30,943 bases of DNA, taken from the NCBI GenBank assembly GCA_964616985.1, contig CAZTVF010000065.1:1-30943 (forward strand). Direction: 5' to 3'. Positions 1 to 7,860 of the stretch are shown here, piece by piece (the stretch's first letter is position 1; every line of letters starts with the position of its first letter). This stretch comes from CAZTVF01 sp964616985 (GTDB lineage: Bacteria; Planctomycetota; Phycisphaerae; SM23-33). The position numbers and the translations under genes are program-made. The notes beneath the pieces were generated by a model. That model was not told the DNA's origin. It searched no databases and worked only from the letters and a program-made list of their open reading frames with translations.

Positions 1-1
1 T

Positions 2-415
2 GGGCGCTACGTTTTTGCTCCGCCCCGCGCCACGATTTTGCTCCGCCCTTTACAGTCCTGGCAAAAGCCTCTGGACCATCGCGTCCTCGAGCCTCGGGGC
101 TTTGACGTCGCGCCCTACGAGTACATCTGCTCCAAGCCCGTCATCCTGCAAGGCGATGGCGGCTACACACTGTGGGTGAATACCTTCGGCACGGCCTATC
201 GCGTGCACCGGCTGACCAGCACCGACGGCCTGTCGTGGCAATGGGGCAAGCGATGTGGCCCCGATGGCGAGATGGGTATCGGAACCCCTGATGCCTTCGA
301 CGGCCAGCAACGATCCTATCCAACGATGGTTCGCGACGGTGACAAGGTCCTCTGTTGGTACACGGGCAACCGTTTTGGCATGACGGGGATGGGATTTGCC
401 GTCGCCACCGGATAG
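2..415 (+). CDS. Partial beta-propeller glycosidase-like protein (3' end)
   Basis: The reading frame is open from the window edge and stops at TAG 413-415, so the N-terminal part lies outside. The visible residues contain strings typical of five-bladed beta-propeller carbohydrate enzymes of the GH32/GH43/GH130 kind and their relatives: a strand ending in YTLWVNTFG, a STDGLSWQW segment (the usual 'S.DG..W' of such blades), SYPTMVRDGDKVLCWYTGN, and a final GFAVATG strand. This is what the last two blades of such a protein normally look like. The exact family and substrate cannot be told from the tail alone. The first 15 or so codons overlap a 13-bp direct repeat (13-25 and 36-48) and look unlike the rest of the protein, so the true coding sequence may be disturbed near the edge. 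A TTG at 38 is an unlikely start. The gene lies near other carbohydrate-active genes (1553, 7861). Confidence 0.55.
   Translation, partial: GRYVFAPPRATILLRPLQSWQKPLDHRVLEPRGFDVAPYEYICSKPVILQGDGGYTLWVNTFGTAYRVHRLTSTDGLSWQWGKRCGPDGEMGIGTPDAFDGQQRSYPTMVRDGDKVLCWYTGNRFGMTGMGFAVATG
13..48. repeat. 13-bp perfect direct repeat at window edge
   Basis: TTTTGCTCCGCCC occurs at 13-25 and again at 36-48, a spacing of 23 bp. It lies inside the open frame of the edge gene and encodes residues that do not resemble a propeller blade, which hints at a small duplication or an assembly-edge artefact. Confidence 0.6.
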
Positions 416-956
416 CTCGCCTCTCCGGCGCTGGCCCTCGTGCAAAAGGGTTCCCCCGCAAACCAAACTGCCTATCGCGCACTCCCGTCAGCCCTGTCTG
501 GCGCCTCGGCTAATCCCCGAGCTGTTTTCAGGGATTTTCCCTATATGCCTGGGTACCGTTCCCGCGGTAGCTTCAGTTGCCCCGCGCTCGCGACGCGGCC
601 GGTCTTGTTGCGCCCATTAAGGAGAGCCTGGAGCGTCACGGTCTGCGTGAGATCGAGACCGAATGCCCCAGGTACGAGGCGAGGCTTGGCGATCTGCAAG
701 AGAATCGTGGAACGCCACGGCGGGCGGATCTGGGTGGAATCGAAGCCAGGCGAAGGATCGACCTTCTGTTTCACGGTACCGCCAGGAGGCCCAAGTGGAC
801 AGGCAGTCTGAACCAAGCCAAGTTGTGATTCCGCTGACTGGCCGCCTCGCTCTGCGGCTGCAGAAGGCGTCGAGCATCATAGGCCTGATGGTGGCCATGG
901 TGGGCGCCGGCCACCTGGTGGCTTGGCTGATTGGTAACGTCGTTTAAACGATTACG
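416..956 (+). pseudogene. Decayed sensor histidine kinase region
   Basis: No intact gene is visible between 416 and 956. At 671-781 the + strand encodes an obvious end of a histidine-kinase ATPase domain: G-T-R-R-GLAICKRIVERHGG, then RIWVESKPGEGSTFCFTVP. In a working kinase the first part reads GTGLGLAIC (the G2 box of the HATPase_c fold). Here two residues of that nucleotide-binding loop are changed, and the sequence before it does not contain the N, G1 or F boxes. A second fragment in another frame (about 840-947) encodes one hydrophobic helix, ASSIIGLMVAMVGAGHLVAWLIG, before a TAA at 945. I read this as the wreck of a kinase gene, with the adjacent receiver gene at 957 as its former partner. 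The upstream part 416-560 shows nothing recognisable. Confidence 0.65.
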
Positions 957-1355
957 ATGCTCGTGGTCGAGGACAACCCTGCGGATGTCGCCTTCTTCAG
1001 GGAAGCTGTGGAGTCCGCGCAGGTGCCGGCGGCCATTCACGTCGCCCGAGACGGCAACCAGGCGCTGCAATTCCTGCGGAGGCAGGCGGCCTATGCGGAT
1101 GCGCCCCGGCCCGATGTGATCGTGCTCGATCTGAACCTCCCCATCAAGCGCGGCCAGGAAGTGTTGTCGGATCTCGCTGCTGACAGCGGCTTGAACACGA
1201 TCCCTGTGGTCATCCTCACGACCTCGACTTCGGAGCGGTGCGCCTGCGACCTCTACACCCCAGGTCGGTGCCTCTATTTCACCAAGACGGAGGATTTCCA
1301 GAAGCTGCAGGACATCGTGCAGAAGATTGCTGCCCATTCGAGATCTGCAGGCTAG
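957..1355 (+). CDS. Stand-alone response-regulator receiver protein (CheY/Rcp1-like)
   Basis: This 132-residue protein is one receiver domain and nothing else. Key residues are in place: the acidic pair E5-D6 in LVVEDNPADV, the phosphoacceptor D58 in VIVLDLNLP, the switch Thr at about 88 in VVILTTS, and the conserved lysine K110 in YFTKTEDF. The 'EDNPADV' start and the ~130-residue length are typical of the Rcp1-type receivers that pair with phytochrome or PAS hybrid kinases. Two oddities suggest relaxed selection: the residue after K110 is Thr where Pro is usual, and the helix-4 segment (SERCACDLYTPGRC) is poorly conserved, with three extra cysteines. ATG 957 is chosen because an in-frame TAA lies at 945 and the first beta strand starts directly after it. 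The probable cognate kinase just upstream is broken, so this regulator may be an orphan. Confidence 0.85.
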   Translation: MLVVEDNPADVAFFREAVESAQVPAAIHVARDGNQALQFLRRQAAYADAPRPDVIVLDLNLPIKRGQEVLSDLAADSGLNTIPVVILTTSTSERCACDLYTPGRCLYFTKTEDFQKLQDIVQKIAAHSRSAG

Positions 1356-1552
1356 CGCTCTGTCTACCTCAAGCGAGCAGCCAACGCTCCACGTCCTTGC
1401 GCCGCGGTCTGTTCTGCACAAGGAACCCTTTCGGCGTGCCGCCAAACTCGTTTGTGCGTTCCCGCAACAATGCTTCACAACGGCCCCGGGTCGGCCGCAG
1501 GTTGGGAACCGAACCTGTGGACAAGGCGGCCGGGACTTCGGACAATGCCAAC

Positions 1553-2788
1553 ATGATGGCACATGCAGCGACAGATCCAAACGGCTATGCGGGCACGGAC
1601 AGCGAGCGGATTGAGGCGGCCGTGGCGGCGGCGGCCGCCTGCGGCGGCAAGGTGGTGATCCCCGCCCGCCTTGCCGATGCGGCGGCGGATCGCACCTACT
1701 GGCTGCTGGACCGCGCCATCCTGCTGCCGGGGGACACCACGCTGGTGCTGGACAACTGCCGGCTGAAACTCTCCGACCGCTGCCGCGACAACTTCATCCG
1801 CAGCGCCAACTGCGGCGCGGGCATCTCCGAGATCAAGACGCTGCGCAACATCCACATCCTGGGCGTTGGAAACGCGGTGCTCGAAGGGGCGGACAATCCC
1901 CGCGCCACCGGCGACGCGGCGAAGAAGCTCTCGTCCGCCGCATTCAAGAGGCCCGGCGAGCCCTATGTCCACGTCTCCTACGGCAGCGATGCGGACAAGG
2001 CGGGCGAGAACCCCCAGAGCGACTGGCGGAGCATCGGCGTGCTGTTGGCGCACGTGGAGGAGTTCTCGCTGCAGAACCTCGCCATCAAGGATTCGCACTC
2101 ATGGGCCGTGTCGCTGGAGCGGTGCGGCCATGGCTTGGTTCGCGATCTGCGGTTCGCGGCCACCGGCGGCAAGAAGATCGACGGCACGCTGCGAGCCCTC
2201 CTGAACCAGGATGGGCTGGACCTGCGTCAGGGCTGCCACGACATCACGATCGATAACATCAGCGGCCAGTGCGGCGACGACCTGGTGGCGCTGACGGGGA
2301 TCCCGATTGAGGGGATGCGGGCGGGTGAGCTGACGTCTCACATGGTCAGCGGCATGCAGTTTCTCGGCCGGTCGGACGACATAAGGAACATCATCCTCCG
2401 CGGCATCCGCGGCTACGCGGGCGGCTGCCACGCGGTGCGGTTCCTGAACACCGGCGGCATCCGCCTGCACAGCATTGTGCTGGACGGCGTGGTGGACGCG
2501 GCGCCCGACGGGCAGACCGATCACGCGGCCGTGGTGATCGGCGACAGCAACCCCGCGTGGGGCGGCGTCACGCCCCTGGGGGATACGTATGGATTCACCA
2601 TCAGCAACGTGCAGGGGCGGGCGAGGAAGCTGGTGGAGATCTGCGGCTCGCTGTGCGATTCAACGCTCAGCAACCTCATCAACTACAACCCCCGGTGCGA
2701 GCCCGTCATCTATGCCTCCGGCCCGCAGCACGTCCGCAACGTCAGCGTCACCAACGCCATCACCCTCACGGAACCGCAGGGGGGCTAG
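1553..2788 (+). CDS. Right-handed beta-helix protein, GH28 (polygalacturonase)-like
   Basis: The 411-residue product has the layout of pectate-lyase-fold glycosidases. Near the N terminus the segment TDSERIEAAVAAAAACGGKVVIP fits the usual 'D.tdAiqaAi..a...GG.V.iP' entry into the helix. After it come repeated beta-helix rungs (ISEIKTLRNIHILGVGN, VEEFSLQNLAIKDSHSWAVSLERC, CHDITIDNISGQCGDD). NQDGLD at 218-223 and GDD at 241-243 match the NTD and DD catalytic motifs of GH28. The GHG and RIK motifs of true polygalacturonases are not evident, so the exact activity is open; action on a uronic-acid or rhamnose-containing glycan is an inference. The ATG pair at 1553/1556 is preferred: the frame runs further upstream, but that part overlaps the receiver gene and lacks family features. 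No clear signal peptide is visible with this start, and no good Shine-Dalgarno site precedes it. Confidence 0.8.
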   Translation: MMAHAATDPNGYAGTDSERIEAAVAAAAACGGKVVIPARLADAAADRTYWLLDRAILLPGDTTLVLDNCRLKLSDRCRDNFIRSANCGAGISEIKTLRNIHILGVGNAVLEGADNPRATGDAAKKLSSAAFKRPGEPYVHVSYGSDADKAGENPQSDWRSIGVLLAHVEEFSLQNLAIKDSHSWAVSLERCGHGLVRDLRFAATGGKKIDGTLRALLNQDGLDLRQGCHDITIDNISGQCGDDLVALTGIPIEGMRAGELTSHMVSGMQFLGRSDDIRNIILRGIRGYAGGCHAVRFLNTGGIRLHSIVLDGVVDAAPDGQTDHAAVVIGDSNPAWGGVTPLGDTYGFTISNVQGRARKLVEICGSLCDSTLSNLINYNPRCEPVIYASGPQHVRNVSVTNAITLTEPQGG

Positions 2789-2810
2789 GCCGCCGGCAGC
2801 GGTAGGTCCT

Positions 2811-2838
2811 GGGTGGCGACCTTCCCAGGCTGCCACCC
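2811..2838. repeat. 28-bp dispersed palindrome, copy 1
   Basis: The site has the form GGGTGGC-ga-CCT-tccc-AGG-ct-GCCACCC, an imperfect inverted repeat in the short gap between two convergent genes. Related copies lie at 9793, 17483 and 17532, always downstream of a gene end. It can form a hairpin and may act as a REP-type element or bidirectional transcription end; there is no T-run. Confidence 0.8.
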
Positions 2839-2882
2839 TGACGCCACAGACGCCGCCGCGTGGGAAGGAGGACGCCGCCTGA

Positions 2883-5201
2883 TCACACGAGGTGTTCGGT
2901 GCGGGCGATGATGTCATCCTGCTGGGCGGGCTCGAGCTGCGTGAAGCGTGCGCAGAACCCTCCGACCCGCACGACGAGGTCGCGATGCTTGTCGGGCTCG
3001 CGGCGGGCGGCCCGGAGCGTATCGGCGTTCACCACGTTCACCTGCAGTTGCTGTCCGCCCAGGCGGAAGTACGTGGCGAACAGGTCGGCGATCTTGGCTA
3101 TGCCGCCGGGGCCCGTGAACACTGTCGGACTGAGCTTCACGTTCAGGCATTGGGCACAGGCGCCCAGCGACTGTGGCAGGCGAGCGGCGGATTGCAGCAT
3201 GGCCGTCAGGCCGCGGCGGTCGCGGCCTTGCGAGGGCCCCATCGAGTCGGCGACCGGCTCGCCGCTGCGGCGGCCATCGGGCGTGGCCGCCAGGTTCTTT
3301 CCGAAGCCGATTGCCCGAACATACACGATCACGCCCCCCGAATACGCGCCGCCGCGCCACGTCCGCAGCTCGCCCAAGGCGCGGAAGTAGATCCCCATCG
3401 CCTCGGCCGCCAGGGCATCCACCGTCGGCAGGTCGTTGCCGAACTTTCCCACTCGGTCCAGCGCTTCGCGGCGCAGGGCCTCGTGGCCGGCCCAGTCGAC
3501 GTCGGTGATGCGGACGAATTCAGCCAGCGTCATACGGCCGCCATCAAAGACGATCTGTCGCAACGCGTGCAGCGAGTCGCCGGTATTGGCGATTCCCTGC
3601 GTGAGGAACTGGCCGTGGTTGTAGAGTGGCCCGCCGCGTTTGAAGTCGCGGCCGCGGACGATGCAGGGCTCGACGAACAGCGACCGCAGCAGGTGCGGCC
3701 CGCTTTGTGCGATGACGCGCTGGAAGAGGTTCGCCTGCCGCGTGAACAGTCCCGAGCAATGCCGCACCTGGCGCCGATACTGCTCCATCAGCGCAGGCAG
3801 GTCGGCGATCTGCTCGGGGCCCGGTGTCGCGGCCCCGGCCTGGCGGCGAGTCACGGGGCTTTGGCCGCCGTGCAGGGCGAGTTCGAGGCACTTGGCGAGG
3901 TTGAGCTCACCATCCTCAAGGCCCATATGACTGAGGCCCTGGATATCGACCTGGGCGCAACCGTTCATCGCGTAGTCCCGCGCGTGCTCCAGCGGGATGC
4001 CCAGCCGGCACAGGGCGGGCACCATCACGTCGTCGTTGTACAGGGCGGGCAGCCCCGAGCCTTTGGCGAGCACCTCGGTGCAGCGTTCCAGCAGGCGGCG
4101 GTCGCTGCCGCTGAAGAATCGCACCGACAGGTTCGGCGCCTCGCGGCCATGACGGGCCTGAAGGTCCAGGAAGAGGTAGGTCAGTTCATTGGCGGCGTCG
4201 CGGCCGTCCGCCGTCTGGCCGGCGAGGCATACGTTCCAGCTGCGACAGGCGATGAAACCGCGCCACAGCGCGTCCAGGATCGGCATGGCCAGGCGCGACC
4301 GCTCATCCGGCGTGTCGGCCAGCCGCAGGTAGTGGGGCAGCAGGAACTGGTCGAGGCGGCCGGGGGAGTCGGTGTTGTCCAGCACGTGGATGAACCAGAA
4401 GAGCTGAACGGCCTGGCGAAGGTGGCGCGGCGGGTGGGTGCTGATATGGCGGCAGTCGGTGGCGAGTTGCTGCAGCGCCGCGCGGCGGGGGCCTTGTGGC
4501 TGGGCGGCGGCGAGCCCATCGGCCGCGGCGGCATGATTGGCGATGAACAGACCGATGCCGTCGCACACGTGCCCCAGGCCGCGGAACCAGTCCAGCGTGG
4601 CCGCGTCGGCGCCGGCGGCTTCATGGGCCGCCATGTTCTGGGCCACGAACGCCCGCAGGCCGCCGATGCCGCCGGCGAGCAGGCGCTCGTAGCCGAGGAT
4701 GGCGTGCCCGCCCCAGCCGCCGCCCCAGCCCAGCGAGGGCTCTTCCAGCGTCATTCGTTCCTGGGCGGAGAACTCCGCCGCCCGCGCCTCCGCAAACAGC
4801 CGGCCCGTGGTCTGCGGCAGCCACCGCGCAATCGTCTCGCGCGCTTCAGCCTCCATCGCCGTGCCGACAATTGCCGCCGGCGGCTGGTCCGCGCACGTGA
4901 GCCCGTTGATGTCCAGCTTCACCAGCGACGCCGACCCCGGCATGCCCGCCAGCATGCGGTCGGCCGGAATCACCGCCGCCCTGGCCGCATACTCCGCCGC
5001 CATCGCAAAGCCCAACGCCTCATCATGCCCCATGCCCTTGGCGAGGGCCCGAGCGTGTGCGCGGGAGAAAGCGAAATGTCTTTCGGCTGCCATGTCTTCC
5101 GCCGGCGTCGTGACGCCGATCTCCTGGGCCGGATCGGGTCTGGGGACGACTTCAGCTTGTTCCCGCTCGCCGAGCCGCGGCCTGGTCCGCCTTCTTGTCA
5201 T
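2883..5201 (-). CDS. Glycyl-radical enzyme (pyruvate formate-lyase family)
   Basis: The protein has 772 residues with the ATG at 5201, a usual length for the family. SPGRLDQFLLPHY, typical of the PFL barrel, lies in the first half. The active-site cysteine is C415 in YAMNGCAQVD, a single Cys where true pyruvate formate-lyase has two adjacent ones. The C terminus carries the glycyl-radical loop RVGGFCARF with G748 as the likely radical site. This supports a working radical enzyme but not PFL itself; the substrate (for example a diol, a C-C lyase substrate or a decarboxylase substrate) cannot be read from the sequence. A frame extension to GTG 5225 exists, but ATG 5201 has an AGAAGG site about 9 nt before it. 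No activating enzyme (CxxxCxxC, PflA type) is encoded nearby; the radical SAM protein at 14687 is of the SPASM type. A matching-length frame on the opposite strand is a shadow. Confidence 0.9.
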   Translation of the reverse strand: MTRRRTRPRLGEREQAEVVPRPDPAQEIGVTTPAEDMAAERHFAFSRAHARALAKGMGHDEALGFAMAAEYAARAAVIPADRMLAGMPGSASLVKLDINGLTCADQPPAAIVGTAMEAEARETIARWLPQTTGRLFAEARAAEFSAQERMTLEEPSLGWGGGWGGHAILGYERLLAGGIGGLRAFVAQNMAAHEAAGADAATLDWFRGLGHVCDGIGLFIANHAAAADGLAAAQPQGPRRAALQQLATDCRHISTHPPRHLRQAVQLFWFIHVLDNTDSPGRLDQFLLPHYLRLADTPDERSRLAMPILDALWRGFIACRSWNVCLAGQTADGRDAANELTYLFLDLQARHGREAPNLSVRFFSGSDRRLLERCTEVLAKGSGLPALYNDDVMVPALCRLGIPLEHARDYAMNGCAQVDIQGLSHMGLEDGELNLAKCLELALHGGQSPVTRRQAGAATPGPEQIADLPALMEQYRRQVRHCSGLFTRQANLFQRVIAQSGPHLLRSLFVEPCIVRGRDFKRGGPLYNHGQFLTQGIANTGDSLHALRQIVFDGGRMTLAEFVRITDVDWAGHEALRREALDRVGKFGNDLPTVDALAAEAMGIYFRALGELRTWRGGAYSGGVIVYVRAIGFGKNLAATPDGRRSGEPVADSMGPSQGRDRRGLTAMLQSAARLPQSLGACAQCLNVKLSPTVFTGPGGIAKIADLFATYFRLGGQQLQVNVVNADTLRAARREPDKHRDLVVRVGGFCARFTQLEPAQQDDIIARTEHLV

Positions 5202-5460
5202 GGAACGTCGCCTTCTTCGCGTCACTCAATATGAAAGAAACAATTATCACGCCGAGCGGTGCGTTCATCGAAGGGTAGGGCCGCCAGCGGTTTCACGCGG
5301 CGGCCATGCTCCTTGGCACTTTATACCCGACGCCGGCCTCTTGTGAAAGCCCGCCGATATTGACGCGGTGGCGCGGCGGGCGTAGGCTGCCGGCGCGGAT
5401 TTCTGCGCAACGTGGGAGTCGGGCGAATACAGATCGGCAGAAGGCACGAAAGGGAATCTC
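5202..5460. other. Divergent intergenic region
   Basis: This 259-bp space separates the glycyl-radical gene from the lipoprotein operon. It holds an inverted repeat around 5279-5303 (GGCCGCC ... GGCGGCC) and a candidate promoter facing the + strand at 5360-5388. No gene is seen in it. Confidence 0.6.
5360..5388 (+). promoter_or_regulatory. Candidate sigma70-type promoter for the lipoprotein operon
   Basis: TTGACG at 5360-5365 is followed after 17 bp by TAGGCT at 5383-5388. Transcription would start about 65 nt before the ATG at 5461. The -35 is good and the -10 only fair. Confidence 0.4.
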
Positions 5461-6213
5461 ATGTGGAAATTCATGCTGCTGCTTTCGGTGGCGCTGTTGG
5501 GGTGCGGGTCGCCGTTCGTCAGCCATCGCGAATACGACCCCGCCATGGCGGCCAATCGCGCGATGGCCGATAAGGCCGGCCACGCCGGTGCGTTTGACGG
5601 CGAGGGCACGCCGCCGCCCGGGTCCGAGGCCGATAAGAAAGCGGACGTGCCCTACCTGACGGCCGTCGACGCGCGGAAGGTGATCTACGACGGCAAGTTC
5701 GACGTGGTCGTGGGCGAGGTGGGGCCTGCCCTGGCGGCGACGCGGAAGCTGGCGCAGGACATGGGCGGCTACATGCAGCAGATGACCACGCATTCGATCA
5801 CGGTTCGCGTCCCGGCCGAGAAGTTCGACCAGGCGACGGCGGCGTTGGAGAAGATGGGGTCGATCACGCGGCGGTCGGTCAACGCGCAGGATGTGACCGA
5901 GCAGCACGTCGATCTGCAGATCCGCCTGGCCAACGCCAAGGCCCTCAACGACAAGCTCCGTTCGCTGCTGGAAAAGACGCCCGACGTCAAGGCGGCGATG
6001 GAGGTGGAACGCGAACTGGCCCGCACCCGCACCGAGATCGAGCAGATCGAGGGCCAGCTCAACCGCCTCCAGAGCCTGGTGGCGATGGCGACGCTGACGG
6101 CGAATTTCACCGCGCTGCCCAACGGCCCCTCGGTGCTTCGCGTGAGCCTGCCGTTCGCCTGGCTCAAGGAGATCGGCCTGGACCGGCTGATGGCGTTCGG
6201 CACCGTTCAATGA
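5461..6213 (+). CDS. DUF4349-domain lipoprotein
   Basis: The 250-residue protein begins with a short hydrophobic signal ending in the lipobox LLGC (Cys15), so it should be lipid-anchored after export. The core from about residue 80 to 220 has the DUF4349 pattern: a beta-strand and helix segment (VVVGEVGPALAATRKLAQDMGGY), a VRVPAEKFDQATAALEKMG segment, then a long heptad-rich coiled coil with EVERELARTRTEIEQIEGQ. In most family members a transmembrane helix follows the coiled coil; here the C terminus is short (FAWLKEIGLDRLMAFGTVQ) and no clear membrane span remains, so anchoring may depend on the lipid alone. The function of DUF4349 is not known to me beyond an envelope location. An AAGGGA site lies 5-6 nt before the ATG. 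It is the first gene of a coupled operon with 6234 and 6689. Confidence 0.85.
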   Translation: MWKFMLLLSVALLGCGSPFVSHREYDPAMAANRAMADKAGHAGAFDGEGTPPPGSEADKKADVPYLTAVDARKVIYDGKFDVVVGEVGPALAATRKLAQDMGGYMQQMTTHSITVRVPAEKFDQATAALEKMGSITRRSVNAQDVTEQHVDLQIRLANAKALNDKLRSLLEKTPDVKAAMEVERELARTRTEIEQIEGQLNRLQSLVAMATLTANFTALPNGPSVLRVSLPFAWLKEIGLDRLMAFGTVQ

Positions 6214-6233
6214 ATTCGCACCGGGAGACAACC

Positions 6234-6692
6234 ATGACCAAGCGACACGCGGTATTGTTTGCATTGACGACGCTGGCGGCGGCGCTGGGCGGCTGCCACG
6301 GAATGGACGTGCCCGCCGACTTCGTGGCGATGGACCGTCCCGGATTGGACGGCTACGAGGCGCGGGCCGTGTCGGCCGACGGCGCGGTGCTGGGCCTGCG
6401 GACGGAAACCAACGCCAAGAACGGCACGCTGGACTTCTGGGCCAACGCCATCCGCGGCGAACTCGTCGCCGCACGCGGCTACACCTTGACGAAGGAAGAG
6501 CCCATCAACGGCGCCGCCGGCGCGGGCAAGTGCATGACCTTCACCGCCTCGCGCAGCGGGGCCGAGTTCACCTACGTCATCGCCGTCTTCCTCCGTTACG
6601 ACACGATCCTGATCGCCGAGGCCGGCGGCAAGACCGACGTCGTGGCGCCCAAGATGGACAAGATCGCCGCCGTGATGCGGAGCGTGCGATGA
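6234..6692 (+). CDS. Small lipoprotein, unknown function
   Basis: The 152-residue product starts MTKRHAVLFALTTLAAALGGC, a signal peptide with lipobox LGGC, so it is probably a lipoprotein. The mature part shows a compact alpha/beta pattern (GYEARAVSADGAVLGLRTETNAKNGTLDF near the start, YVIAVFLRYDTILIAEAGG and a final helix KMDKIAAVMRSVR). This resembles small envelope lipoproteins that adopt a PsbP or DUF-like fold, but I do not recognise a named family. Two starts are possible: ATG 6210 overlaps the previous stop in an ATGA arrangement, while ATG 6234 has a GGGAGA site at the proper distance and places the signal peptide at the very N terminus, so I prefer 6234. It is in one transcription unit with the DUF4349 gene before and the membrane gene after. 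Confidence 0.75.
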   Translation: MTKRHAVLFALTTLAAALGGCHGMDVPADFVAMDRPGLDGYEARAVSADGAVLGLRTETNAKNGTLDFWANAIRGELVAARGYTLTKEEPINGAAGAGKCMTFTASRSGAEFTYVIAVFLRYDTILIAEAGGKTDVVAPKMDKIAAVMRSVR

Positions 6693-7765
6693 CGCTCACG
6701 GGTTCGATGCTCGCCGACGGCGCGACGTTTCTGCTTCTGACTTCGATGGGCCAACTGCTTGTCGGCAATATCCTCATCGGTTGGCTGGAAGGGCTGCTGC
6801 TCGCACGGATCTTCGAGCTGCCGCGCAAACAGACTATCTGGATCATGGTGCTCGCCAACTACGCATCGATGATCCTGATGGCCCTGGGCACCTGGGGGAT
6901 CAAGGGTATCGTCTATCCCTGGCTGATAGGAGACGAACCACTCTATCATGTTGTCAGACTGCTGGCCGTTCTTTGGGGCGCAAGCTACATCCTGACGTTG
7001 CTGATCGAGTGGCCATTCTGCTATTGGGCGCTTCAGACGCCCGGCCGGAGCTTCAAGAGATCACTGTTGGCAAGCGTGATCGCTCAAAGCGCGTCGTACC
7101 TGTTGCTCGTGCCGCTGTATCTCCTGGTCGGCCAGCCCCAACTGGTCACCCAGTTCACAGCTGATCGGTCGTTTGCGGCGAACGGTCCCAACGACGCTTT
7201 GGTCTTCTTCGTGAGTGAACGTGACAGGGCGATCTGCCAGATCAACGTGGATGGCTCGGGATTGCAGCGCCTGCAAGATGTGCCTGATGGGCGAGTATCG
7301 TTGACAATGCAATCCCGAGTGGATCCGAATGAGTGGTGGTTGCTGGCCCAGAACTATGGCTACACAAAGACGGTGGTCCAGCGGGTGGCTTACGATCTTC
7401 GACGAACTGATATTCGGCACTGCGAAGAGGAGTTCAGATCGCATCATTATGGCCCAGCGTACGATTATCGCCCGGAGGCGGAGCGGCAGTGGCGGGTCAT
7501 GCAGCCGCACTGGTCATGCATTGAGTGCGTCAATGTTCACACCCGCGAGAAACTTACCATCGCGATGGAGCTTCCCTTCGAAACATGGCTTGCCTCGTCG
7601 GCGACGGTACTGCCGGGAGAACGAGTCGTCTTCTGCATGAACGGACAGATACTGCTTGCCGATCTGAACAAGCGACGCGTCATGCTGCTCGCATTGGGCG
7701 ATTCCCCTATCGTGATTCCCCGCGAGGCGATCGCTCGTGCCGCCACCCAGCCTACCAGTGAGTGA
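6689..7765 (+). CDS. Membrane protein with C-terminal propeller-like domain
   Basis: The ATG at 6689 overlaps the stop of the preceding gene (ATGA), indicating translational coupling. The 358-residue protein has about four hydrophobic spans at roughly 12-38, 49-71, 88-113 and 126-148, followed by about 200 soluble residues. The soluble part reads like blades of a WD40/TolB-type propeller (RAICQINVDGSGLQRLQDVPDG, then strands ending in WWLLAQNYGY, and VFCMNGQILLADLNKRRV). I do not recognise the combined family. Base composition is a little less GC-rich than in neighbouring genes (visible runs such as ATTATCGCCC and AATGAGTGG), but not enough to claim transfer. With its two lipoprotein partners it probably forms an envelope assembly; this is an inference from gene order only. 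Confidence 0.7.
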   Translation: MTLTGSMLADGATFLLLTSMGQLLVGNILIGWLEGLLLARIFELPRKQTIWIMVLANYASMILMALGTWGIKGIVYPWLIGDEPLYHVVRLLAVLWGASYILTLLIEWPFCYWALQTPGRSFKRSLLASVIAQSASYLLLVPLYLLVGQPQLVTQFTADRSFAANGPNDALVFFVSERDRAICQINVDGSGLQRLQDVPDGRVSLTMQSRVDPNEWWLLAQNYGYTKTVVQRVAYDLRRTDIRHCEEEFRSHHYGPAYDYRPEAERQWRVMQPHWSCIECVNVHTREKLTIAMELPFETWLASSATVLPGERVVFCMNGQILLADLNKRRVMLLALGDSPIVIPREAIARAATQPTSE

Positions 7766-7860
7766 CACCCGCGGAGAGGCACAGGCTCGCGGATCGGGCA
7801 CTCCCTCGCGGCCCTGCAGTGTTGGCGATATACTCCCCATCCACAAGACGGGAGATATCC

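Noticed and set aside
1369..1470. Minus-strand peptide ending RPRRKDVERWLLA, which resembles the tail of a real protein
   Set aside because: Too short, no start signal or identifiable family; could be a transposase remnant but I cannot support it.
2892..5234. 780-codon open frame on the + strand opposite the glycyl-radical gene
   Set aside because: It is the exact antisense shadow of a gene with clear family motifs; its translation is low-complexity Arg/Ala/Gly-rich and has no domain.
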